A stretch of 5,227 nucleotides of DNA from AC-50 sp035640455 (GCA_035640455.1 DASQWB010000160.1:1-5227), one strand, 5' to 3'; shown: positions 1 through 5,101, counted from the stretch's first letter. Notes: generated by a model from the sequence alone, not told the origin. Numbers and translations: made by a program.

Positions 1-504
1 GAAGACGTCCCGGTACTCGCCCTTGCGATCGCGCACCACCGGCGCGTTCACCGTGAACCGCGTCCCCTCCGGCAGCCGCAGCACCTGGTCGACGATCGCC
101 TCCAAGTTCTGCCCCGCGATCGGCCGCCCGCAGACCGGGCAATGCGGACGACCGACCCGCGCATAGAGCAGCCGCAGGTAGTCGTAGATCTCCGTCACCG
201 TCCCCACCGTCGAACGCGGATTCCGCGACGTCGTCTTCTGATCGATCGAGATCGCCGGCGACAGGCCGTCGATCGAGTCGACGTCCGGCTTCTCCATCAT
301 CTGCAGGAACTGCCGCGCGTAGGCCGACAGCGACTCCACGTAGCGCCGCTGCCCCTCGGCGTAGATCGTGTCGAAGGCGAGCGACGACTTCCCCGAGCCG
401 GAGAGCCCGGTGACACAGATCAGCGCGTTCCGCGGCAGCCTGACGGTGACGTCCTTCAGGTTGTGCTCGCGCGCGCCGCGGACGATCAGCTCTTCGGTCG
501 GCAC
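1..504 (-). CDS. uvrA: UvrA, excinuclease ABC subunit A (N-terminal part, cut by window edge)
   Basis: UvrA is the damage-sensing ABC-type ATPase of nucleotide excision repair; it dimerises, loads UvrB at DNA lesions and acts in the cytoplasm. The visible 168 residues open with ELIVRGAREHNLKDV, the typical UvrA start. They carry a Walker A at about residues 33-41 (GLSGSGKSS), then FDTIYAEGQRRYVESLSAYARQ (in part), the DSIDGLSPAISIDQ stretch, the NPRSTVGT segment and the first half of a Cys4 zinc finger (C122-P-V-C125). The gene runs off the left edge; a full UvrA is about 940-1000 residues, so over 80% is missing. The start is GTG at 504-502: ELIVRG follows four codons later and no ATG lies nearby. 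There is no Shine-Dalgarno sequence, but TACACT sits 6 bases upstream, fitting a leaderless mRNA. It is transcribed away from the VOC gene and marks a housekeeping boundary. Identification is secure. Confidence 0.97.
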   Translation of the reverse strand, partial: MPTEELIVRGAREHNLKDVTVRLPRNALICVTGLSGSGKSSLAFDTIYAEGQRRYVESLSAYARQFLQMMEKPDVDSIDGLSPAISIDQKTTSRNPRSTVGTVTEIYDYLRLLYARVGRPHCPVCGRPIAGQNLEAIVDQVLRLPEGTRFTVNAPVVRDRKGEYRDVF

Positions 505-516
505 GCGGCGAGTGTA
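505..516 (-). promoter_or_regulatory. Putative -10 box for leaderless uvrA transcript
   Basis: On the minus strand TACACT (516-511) matches the actinobacterial -10 consensus TANNNT and is followed by only CGCCGC (510-505) before the GTG start of uvrA. That spacing would place the transcription start at or next to the start codon. No Shine-Dalgarno motif lies in front of the GTG, which agrees with leaderless translation. No clear -35 element is seen at the expected distance. This is inferred from sequence only. Confidence 0.45.
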
Positions 517-566
517 GTGACGGCCTCCGGCCAGGCCTGCGCTCTGGCGCGGCGCGGGGAGCCTTT

Positions 567-574
567 TGTACTCT
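567..574 (+). promoter_or_regulatory. Possible -10 region of the VOC gene
   Basis: TACTCT (569-574), preceded directly by TTG, fits TANNNT and lies 25 bases before the ATG at 600, in an AT-richer patch of an otherwise very GC-rich spacer. Transcription would start near 581, leaving a leader of about 20 bases that contains the Shine-Dalgarno sequence. No convincing -35 hexamer is visible. Together with the uvrA -10 box this makes the 505-599 spacer a short divergent promoter region. Confidence 0.3.
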
Positions 575-588
575 CGCCCTCCCTGCGA

Positions 589-595
589 GAGGAGG
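589..595 (+). promoter_or_regulatory. Shine-Dalgarno sequence of the VOC gene
   Basis: GAGGAGG at 589-595 ends four bases before the ATG at 600. It is a strong match to the anti-Shine-Dalgarno and fixes the start of the VOC gene. It is partly contained in an inverted repeat (571-577 with 585-591), and the loop CCTCC at 578-582 could also pair with GGAGG at 591-595. Confidence 0.75.
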
Positions 596-599
596 CACG

Positions 600-1004
600 A
601 TGCCGAACGACGGCGCCCCGAATATCTTCCCCTATCTCCGCTACGAAGACGCGCCGGCCGCGCTCGACTGGCTCGAGCGCACCTTCGGCTTCAAAAAGAT
701 CTTCGAGGTGCCGGGGCCGGACGGGACGATCGCCCACGCTCAGCTCGCGCTCTGGCCCGGCGTCGTCATCGTCGGCACCGCGAGCCCGGACCAGGGCGAG
801 ACGAGCCCGCGCAAGCTCGAGGCAGTGCCCGGCGGAATCTACGTCTACGTCGAGGACGTCGAAGGGCACTACGACCGGGCGAAGGCGGGCGGCGCCGAGA
901 TCGTCCGCGAGCTCGAGCACACCGAGTACGACTCCACCGAGTACTCCGCCCTCGACCTCGAGGGCCACCACTGGAGCTTCGGCACCTTCCGGCCGAGTGC
1001 GTAG
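600..1004 (+). CDS. VOC-superfamily (glyoxalase/bleomycin-resistance-like) protein
   Basis: The product is 134 residues, the usual size for a single-chain VOC protein built from two beta-alpha-beta-beta-beta modules. Module one spans roughly residues 8-60 (NIFPYLRYEDAPAALDWLERTFGF, in part, then the GTIAHAQLAL strand with H46). Module two spans roughly 78-131 and ends in the characteristic DLEGHHWSFGTFRP tail. The opening and tail resemble the PhnB-like VOC branch, often annotated as glyoxalase or bleomycin-resistance family. H46 and residues of the EGHH segment (E121-H124) are candidate metal or substrate ligands, but the chemistry cannot be deduced: members include lyases, dioxygenases, isomerases and antibiotic-binding proteins. 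The ATG is supported by a strong GAGGAGG site. The gene is convergent with the carrier/thioesterase gene with a 6-base gap. A role in self-resistance to a product of the neighbouring cassette is possible, but no direct evidence supports it. Confidence 0.9.
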   Translation: MPNDGAPNIFPYLRYEDAPAALDWLERTFGFKKIFEVPGPDGTIAHAQLALWPGVVIVGTASPDQGETSPRKLEAVPGGIYVYVEDVEGHYDRAKAGGAEIVRELEHTEYDSTEYSALDLEGHHWSFGTFRPSA

Positions 1005-1017
1005 GGCCGTCTACGCG
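998..1017. terminator. Short symmetric hairpin holding both convergent stop codons
   Basis: GCGTAG (999-1004) and CTACGC (1011-1016) form a perfect 6-bp inverted repeat; G1005/T1010 and T998/G1017 could add wobble pairs, leaving the loop GCCG. The plus-strand stop TAG (1002-1004) and the minus-strand stop TAG (1013-1011) occupy equivalent positions in the two arms. No U-tract follows on either strand, so it is not a canonical intrinsic terminator, but it is the only structure between the two convergent genes. Confidence 0.35.
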
Positions 1018-2063
1018 GAGGAGGCGGGCGGCCGCTCGTCGAGATCGGCGAGCATGCCGTCGAGGACCGGATTCCACGACTCGCCGTTCCGGAAGTGGCC
1101 GCCTTCGACGAGGCGGAGCGTGAACCGCTCGCTCGTCAGGAAGCGCCACGCGGCGAGGTCGTCGAACGGGAAGTGCGGGTCGTCGGCGCCGACGAAGACC
1201 GTGATCGGGACGTCGAGTGGCGGCCCGTCCTCGAAGACGTAGTTGTCGATGAGCACGAAGTCGGCGCGCATCGCCGGCTCGAGCAGGCGCAGCAGCTCCT
1301 GGTTTCCGCGGACGCCCTCCGGCACGGCGCCGATCGTCACCAGCCGGTCGAGGAACTCGTCGTGCGGGAGCGCGTGCAGGCCGGTGTCGTACGAAGGCAG
1401 GTTCGGCGCGCCGCGGAAGGCGACGAAGAGGCGCGTGAGCGGGCGGTCCTCGCGGCGGAGCCGGCGCGCGAGCTCGAAGGCGATCAGGCTGCCGGCGCAG
1501 TAGCCGAAGAGCGAGACCGCGCGGTCGCGCGGGAGCGCCTCGGCGATCTCGCCCACGACATGGTGGACGTCGACGCTGAGCGTCTCGTGGACGCGACTCT
1601 GCCGGCCCGGCGGCCGGACGGCGAGCACCTCGATCCCCTCGGGGAGGAGCGACGGCCATTCCCGGAAGACCGCCGCGCCGCCGCTCAGCGGCGGGACGCC
1701 GACGACGCTCTGCCGCGGCTCGCCGCCGCTCGTCCAGGAGATGAGAGAGCGCGCCGGCGACACCGCGCGCGGCCGCGGCGGCTCCGGGGCGGGCGGCCGC
1801 GGAGCCTCGCGCCTCGGGACGGCCCGCTCGAGCGTCGCCGCGAGCGACTCGAGCGTCGGGTTGTCGAAGAAGGTCTCGATCGGAAGCGTCGCCGAGAGCT
1901 CCTCTGCGACGAGCTCGGCGACCCGCGCGAGCCCGACCGAGTCGCCGCCGACGTCGAAGAAGTCGGTCTCGGGCGTGAAGCCGTCGTGGCCCAGGACCTC
2001 GCGCCAGGCCGCGCGAACGACCTCCTCGGCCGTCCGCGGCGGCGATGTCACCTCGGGAGCCAC
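1011..2063 (-). CDS. Stand-alone carrier protein-thioesterase (T-TE) didomain with Cys nucleophile
   Basis: From the GTG at 2063 the product has 350 residues. Residues about 10-80 form an acyl/peptidyl carrier domain: TAEEVVRAAWREVLG, then DFFDVGGDS with the phosphopantetheine Ser at 42. A Pro/Arg/Ala-rich linker (about 83-104) leads to an alpha/beta-hydrolase thioesterase (about 105-342). That domain has type II features: PPLSGGAA, RPPGRQSR, RADF and VEGGHF. The nucleophile elbow reads LFGYCAGS, so Cys189 replaces the usual Ser; D295 (GADDPH) and H323 (GGHF) complete the likely triad. The protein would release or edit an acyl or aminoacyl thioester in the cytoplasm. No A, C or KS domain is attached, so the carrier is loaded in trans. 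Start choice is uncertain: GTG at 2099 or TTG at 2102 would add 12-13 residues, but TATCTT (2077-2072) lies 8 bases before GTG 2063. Divergent from the OMT genes. Confidence 0.88.
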   Translation of the reverse strand: MAPEVTSPPRTAEEVVRAAWREVLGHDGFTPETDFFDVGGDSVGLARVAELVAEELSATLPIETFFDNPTLESLAATLERAVPRREAPRPPAPEPPRPRAVSPARSLISWTSGGEPRQSVVGVPPLSGGAAVFREWPSLLPEGIEVLAVRPPGRQSRVHETLSVDVHHVVGEIAEALPRDRAVSLFGYCAGSLIAFELARRLRREDRPLTRLFVAFRGAPNLPSYDTGLHALPHDEFLDRLVTIGAVPEGVRGNQELLRLLEPAMRADFVLIDNYVFEDGPPLDVPITVFVGADDPHFPFDDLAAWRFLTSERFTLRLVEGGHFRNGESWNPVLDGMLADLDERPPASSA

Positions 2064-2077
2064 TGCGCGCGAAGATA
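2064..2077 (-). promoter_or_regulatory. Putative -10 box for leaderless T-TE transcript
   Basis: On the minus strand TATCTT (2077-2072) fits TANNNT and is followed by 8 bases (2071-2064) before GTG at 2063-2061. No Shine-Dalgarno sequence is present there. This favours GTG 2063 over the upstream starts at 2099 or 2102, which would put this AT-rich element inside the coding region. No -35 element could be recognised. Inference only. Confidence 0.35.
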
Positions 2078-2155
2078 GCGAGGCGCCGGCGCGGGTCACC
2101 AACTCCGGCGGGTTCTCGACAGCGTGGTCGGAGCAGTGGCAGCGTTCGGCTCGAG
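2064..2155. promoter_or_regulatory. Divergent intergenic region between T-TE and the OMT pair
   Basis: About 92 bases separate the preferred T-TE start (2063) from the preferred OMT1 start (2156). The minus-strand side has a -10-like TATCTT. On the plus strand I see no TANNNT box and no convincing Shine-Dalgarno site; TCGACA (2116-2121) resembles a -35 element but has no matching -10. An 8-bp inverted repeat, GCCACTGC (2059-2066) and GCAGTGGC (2133-2140), brackets most of the spacer and might be an operator or chance. How the OMT genes are transcribed is therefore unresolved. Confidence 0.4.
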
Positions 2156-3199
2156 GTGGCCGCCCAGCAGCCCGGTGTCGTCAAGTCGATCCTCCGCGTG
2201 CAGGAGCTCGCGGACTACATCGTCCCCTTCGCGATCCGCGCCGTCTGCGACCTCGGCGTCGCCGACCACCTCGCCGAGGGGCCCCGCCCGGTCGAGGAGC
2301 TCGCCGCGGCGACCGGCGCCCACGCACCCTCGCTCCACCGCACGCTGCGCGCGCTCGCCTGCAAGGGCATCTTCGCCGAGGTCGAGCCGGGCTCCTTCGC
2401 GCTGACCCCGCTCGCCGAGCTCCTCCGCAGCGACCACCCGCTCTCCCTGCGGGACGCGTATCCGCTGCTTCCCGCCGACGTGACCGCTTGGGCCCACTTC
2501 GACCACACCGTCGAGACGGGCGAGCCCGCGTTCGACCGCGTCCACGGCCGGCCCTACTACGACTACCTCGCCGACCATCCCGACGAGAGCCGGCGGTTCG
2601 ACGGCTCGGTGCACGCGCAGAACCGCCTCGTCCTCCGCACTGTCCTCTCGGCCTACGACTGGGGCGGGCTCGGCACGATCGTCGACGTCGCGGGCGGCGA
2701 CGGCGCCTTCCTCGCGCGCCTGCTCGCGCGCCACCCGCCCCTTCGGGGCGTGCTCTTCGACCTCCCGCACGTCGTCGCGCGCGCGCCGGCCGTCCTCGAG
2801 CGCGCGGGGGTCGCGGACCGCTGCGAGGTCGTGAGCGGGAGCTTCTTCGACGGCGTGCCCGAGGGCGGCGACACCTACCTCTTGAAGACGATCCTCCACG
2901 ACTGGGACGACGAGGCGGCTGAGGCGATCCTCGCGAACGTGCGCGCGGCCGCCGGCCGGGACGCGCGCCTGATCCTGCTCGAGGCGCTCCTGGAGCAGGG
3001 AGACGACTTCCACATCGGCAAGCTGCTCGACCTCCACTCGCTCGTGCTCGTCGGCGGGCCCGACCGGAGCCGTGACGACTTCGAGCGCCTGCTCGCCCGC
3101 ACCGGCTTCGAGCTCACCGGCGTGACTTCGACGGCGACGCTCGCGATCATGGAAGCGCGTCCGGTGAAGGTGGCGGAAAGGAGGCTTGTGCATGCCTGA
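2156..3199 (+). CDS. SAM-dependent O-methyltransferase, copy 1 (winged-helix dimerisation plus Methyltransf_2 type)
   Basis: From GTG 2156 the product has 347 residues, typical of the bacterial small-molecule O-methyltransferase family that includes CrtF- and DnrK-like enzymes. It would transfer a methyl group from SAM to a hydroxyl of a small metabolite in the cytoplasm. Residues about 12-105 form the helical/winged-helix dimerisation domain (VQELADYIVPFAIR; LACKGIFAEV). The Rossmann domain follows, with SAM motif I DVAGGDG (177-183; canonical DVGGGxG, though Ala is tolerated in relatives), SFFDGVPEGGDTYLLK (229-244), the catalytic LHDW His at 248, and E276 at the supporting acidic position. 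An upstream in-frame ATG (2045) exists, but alignment with the downstream paralog begins just after 2156 and the extra residues are an Arg-rich sequence unlike the family, so GTG 2156 is preferred despite lacking a clear ribosome site. It overlaps copy 2 by 8 bases, and its last codons double as that gene's ribosome site. The substrate is unknown. Confidence 0.9.
   Translation: MAAQQPGVVKSILRVQELADYIVPFAIRAVCDLGVADHLAEGPRPVEELAAATGAHAPSLHRTLRALACKGIFAEVEPGSFALTPLAELLRSDHPLSLRDAYPLLPADVTAWAHFDHTVETGEPAFDRVHGRPYYDYLADHPDESRRFDGSVHAQNRLVLRTVLSAYDWGGLGTIVDVAGGDGAFLARLLARHPPLRGVLFDLPHVVARAPAVLERAGVADRCEVVSGSFFDGVPEGGDTYLLKTILHDWDDEAAEAILANVRAAAGRDARLILLEALLEQGDDFHIGKLLDLHSLVLVGGPDRSRDDFERLLARTGFELTGVTSTATLAIMEARPVKVAERRLVHA
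2193..2470 (+). repeat. Tandem direct repeat, unit 1 (dimerisation-domain coding segment of OMT1)
   Basis: This 278-base segment matches 3226-3503 at a constant offset of 1033 bases without gaps. By my count there are about 24 mismatches, or about 91% identity. Exact blocks include 48 bases (2193-2240), 38 bases (2339-2376) and 41 bases (2405-2445). It encodes the N-terminal dimerisation domain. Similarity falls sharply after about 2470. Confidence 0.85.
3177..3184 (+). promoter_or_regulatory. Shine-Dalgarno sequence of OMT copy 2, inside OMT copy 1
   Basis: AAAGGAGG at 3177-3184 is a near-perfect ribosome-binding site 7 bases before ATG 3192. It lies within the last codons of copy 1 and so dictates that protein's C-terminal AERRL residues. 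It rules out the TTG at 3186 as the start and supports translational coupling of the pair. Confidence 0.85.
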
Positions 3200-4253
3200 G
3201 AAGACGGGTCTCGTCGATTCGATCTTCCGCGTGCAGGAGCTCGCGGACTACATCGTCCCCTTCGCGATCCGCGTCGTCTGCGACCTCGGCATCGCCGACC
3301 ACCTCGTCGACGGGCCCCGCCCCGTCGAGGAGCTGGCGGCGGCGACCGGCGCGCACGCGCCCTCGCTGCAGCGCACGCTGCGCGCGCTCGCCTGCAAGGG
3401 CATCTTCGCGGAGGTCGAGCCTGGGTCGTTCGCGCTTACCCCGCTCGCCGAGCTCCTCCGCAGCGACCACCCGCTCTCGCTGCGCGGCGCCTACCCACTC
3501 CTCGCGGCGAACTTCGAGGCCTGGGCGCGCTTCGACTACACCGTGCGCACCGGCAAGCCCGCCTTCGACCACGTCCACGGCCGGCGCTACTACGACTACC
3601 TTGCCGACGCGCCGTACGACAGCGAGCGCTTCGACGACATCCAGACGGCCGGGACGCGCCTCGAGCTGCGCGCGATGCTCCGCGTCTACGACTGGGACCA
3701 GTTCGACACCGTCGTCGACGTCGGCGGCGGCAACGGCGCCTTCCTCGCCGGGCTGCTCGCGCGGCGGCCGGGGCTGCGCGGGATCCTCCTCGAGCTGCCC
3801 TACGTCGCCGAGCGCGCCGGAGCCGTGATCGAGCGTGCCGGGGTGGCCGACCGCTGCGAGGTCGTCGCCGGAAGCTTCTTCGACACGATGCCGGAGGGCG
3901 CCGACGCGTACGTGCTCAAGCGCGTCCTCTACGACTGGGGCGACGAGGAGGCGGCCGCGCTGCTCGCGAAGATCCGCGACGCGATGCGGAACGACTCGAC
4001 CCTACTCGTGCTCGACCCGGTGATCGAGCCCGGGAACGACTTCGACCCCGGCAAGATCTACGACCTGCTGAGCATGACGATGCTCGGTGGCCGGGCGCGG
4101 TCGCGCGACGAGCTCACCGAGCTCTTCTCCGCGTCCGGATTCGAGCTCACGCAGGTGATCCAGACCGACATGTTCCCGGTCGTCGAAGGGCGGCCGAGCG
4201 CCGCTCGGCGGGCGCCGGTCGGAGCCGGCGCCCGCGCGAGCGACGAGAGCTAG
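3192..4253 (+). CDS. SAM-dependent O-methyltransferase paralog, copy 2, with Tyr at the catalytic-His position
   Basis: The product has 353 residues and the same architecture as copy 1: dimerisation domain about residues 11-104, then a Rossmann methyltransferase domain. SAM motif I is canonical (DVGGGNG, 176-182). The family's LHDW motif reads LYDW here, putting Tyr247 where the general-base His normally sits, and the acidic residue matching E276 of copy 1 is D275. Some relatives, such as the DnrK/RdmB group, also lack this His and work by proximity or catalyse non-methyl-transfer chemistry, so the protein need not be inactive. It could be a methyltransferase of altered mechanism or specificity, a hydroxylase/decarboxylase-like enzyme, or a structural partner of copy 1. 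ATG 3192 is fixed by AAAGGAGG, and the gene overlaps copy 1 by 8 bases. The tail after about residue 335 has no counterpart in copy 1 and is encoded by GC-rich inverted repeats. It ends in a stop shared with the convergent permease gene. Confidence 0.9.
   Translation: MPEKTGLVDSIFRVQELADYIVPFAIRVVCDLGIADHLVDGPRPVEELAAATGAHAPSLQRTLRALACKGIFAEVEPGSFALTPLAELLRSDHPLSLRGAYPLLAANFEAWARFDYTVRTGKPAFDHVHGRRYYDYLADAPYDSERFDDIQTAGTRLELRAMLRVYDWDQFDTVVDVGGGNGAFLAGLLARRPGLRGILLELPYVAERAGAVIERAGVADRCEVVAGSFFDTMPEGADAYVLKRVLYDWGDEEAAALLAKIRDAMRNDSTLLVLDPVIEPGNDFDPGKIYDLLSMTMLGGRARSRDELTELFSASGFELTQVIQTDMFPVVEGRPSAARRAPVGAGARASDES
3226..3503 (+). repeat. Tandem direct repeat, unit 2 (dimerisation-domain coding segment of OMT2)
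   Basis: Second copy of the 278-base segment at 2193-2470, offset 1033 bases and about 91% identical. At protein level 86 of 92 residues match between RVQELADY and AYPLL. Beyond 3503 the two proteins stay gap-free but fall to about 56% identity, which points to domain-specific constraint or partial gene conversion after the duplication. Confidence 0.85.
4193..4235. terminator. Two adjacent GC hairpins at the 3' end of OMT2
   Basis: GCCGAGCG (4193-4200) is followed after one base by its reverse complement (4202-4209). Next to it an 11-bp perfect inverted repeat, GCGGGCGCCGG (4208-4218) and CCGGCGCCCGC (4225-4235), encloses a 6-base loop. The two share 4208-4209, so they may compete. They lie inside the last OMT2 codons, 15-60 bases before the convergent stops, and lack a U-tract on either strand. 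They may end or stabilise transcripts from both directions, but a canonical intrinsic terminator is not shown. Confidence 0.4.
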
Positions 4254-5101
4254 ATAGCCCGCTCGGCCGTCTGCTGCCGGAACTGCTGGACGCCGATCGC
4301 CGTCGCGACCGCGGCGAAGGCGGCGACGACCCCGATCGACCAGCCGACCTCGGCCGTCCAGCCCTGGATCACGACGAGCCGCATCACCTGGATCGCGTAC
4401 GTGAGCGGATTGGCCCGCGCGATGACCTCCATCCAGGTCGGCATCGCGTGCAGCGGCACGAACGCGTTCGAGAGCAGGACGAGCGGCAGGGTCACGAAGC
4501 CGGCGAGGGCGAAGAACATGCTGTGGCCGGGGAGCGCGTAGACGAGCGCCGCGAAGACCGCGGTGAGCGCGATCGTCATGAGCGACGCGGTGAAGAGGAC
4601 GACGAGCACGCCGAGGACGCCCGTCTCGATGTCGACCCCGAGCGCGAGCGCAACGGCGATGACGAGCAGCGCCTGGACGGCTCCGAGCGCGAGCTGGAAC
4701 GCGAACCGGGCGAGCAGCACGGAGCTGCGCGAGATCGGCATGCTCATCAGCCGCAGCAGGTAGCCCGTCTCCTTGTCCCAGAGGAGCGGCAGCGCCCCCT
4801 GGATCCCGGTCGAGACGATCGTGAAGACGATGATCCCGGGGAGCATGAAGGCGGTGTAGTCGGACGTGCCGACGAGGCTCGGGTTCGTGATCTTGCCGAG
4901 GCCGATGCCGAAGAACACGAGCCAGATCGACGGCAGCACGATCGAGGACGCGAGCTCGAGGCGTTCCCGCCGCCGCTGGAGGAACCAGCGCCGCGCGAGC
5001 GCCTGCACCTCCTGGAACCGCTCGGCAAAGGGCCGGCTGCGGGCCTGTGGCGCCCAGGGCGCGAGCGGGGCGTCAGCCGTCGTCGAATCGATTGCCATCA
5101 C
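4250..5101 (-). CDS. ABC-2 type transporter permease (DrrB-like exporter subunit)
   Basis: The product has 283 residues, usual for ABC-2 permeases of the DrrB/NodJ type, which pair with a separate ATPase to export drugs, lipids or polysaccharides across the cytoplasmic membrane. A cytoplasmic N-terminus (1-49, with a basic RRRERLE patch) precedes six hydrophobic segments at about 50-69, 84-106, 130-155, 161-189, 195-217 and 252-272. The family signature around residues 86-132 is clear: FMLPGIIVFTIV, then LWDKETGYLLRLMSMPISR. NPLTYAIQVMR (231-241) near the C-terminus is also typical. GTG 5101 is preferred: GAGGAGG (5115-5109) lies 7 bases upstream and GTGA gives the common 4-base overlap with the upstream ATPase stop. 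ATG 5098, the next codon, is possible. Given the neighbours, export of the cassette's small-molecule product is a reasonable but unproven role; the substrate cannot be read from the sequence. The gene ends tail-to-tail with OMT2, sharing the CTAG at 4250-4253. Confidence 0.93.
   Translation of the reverse strand: MMAIDSTTADAPLAPWAPQARSRPFAERFQEVQALARRWFLQRRRERLELASSIVLPSIWLVFFGIGLGKITNPSLVGTSDYTAFMLPGIIVFTIVSTGIQGALPLLWDKETGYLLRLMSMPISRSSVLLARFAFQLALGAVQALLVIAVALALGVDIETGVLGVLVVLFTASLMTIALTAVFAALVYALPGHSMFFALAGFVTLPLVLLSNAFVPLHAMPTWMEVIARANPLTYAIQVMRLVVIQGWTAEVGWSIGVVAAFAAVATAIGVQQFRQQTAERAI

Noticed and set aside
142..1242. Long plus-strand open frame across the uvrA and VOC regions
   Set aside because: Arg/Pro-rich shadow of UvrA (minus) and the VOC gene in other frames; it resembles no known family and spans two well-supported genes.
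1095..2078. Long plus-strand open frame opposite the T-TE gene
   Set aside because: Antisense shadow with Arg/Glu-rich low-complexity composition, typical of high-GC coding DNA read on the wrong strand; the minus strand carries clear carrier and thioesterase motifs.
2116..2121. TCGACA as a -35 box for the OMT genes
   Set aside because: One mismatch to TTGACA, but no TANNNT hexamer lies at 16-19 bases downstream, so a promoter cannot be claimed.
2045..2155. Extended OMT1 N-terminus from ATG 2045
   Set aside because: The extra 37 residues are an Arg-rich stretch absent from copy 2 and would overlap the T-TE coding start; GTG 2156 matches the paralog boundary.
2096..3193. Long minus-strand open frame opposite OMT1, with a similar frame (3147-3578) opposite OMT2
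   Set aside because: The two resemble each other only because the OMT genes underneath are duplicated. The composition is biased and no family motifs are seen.
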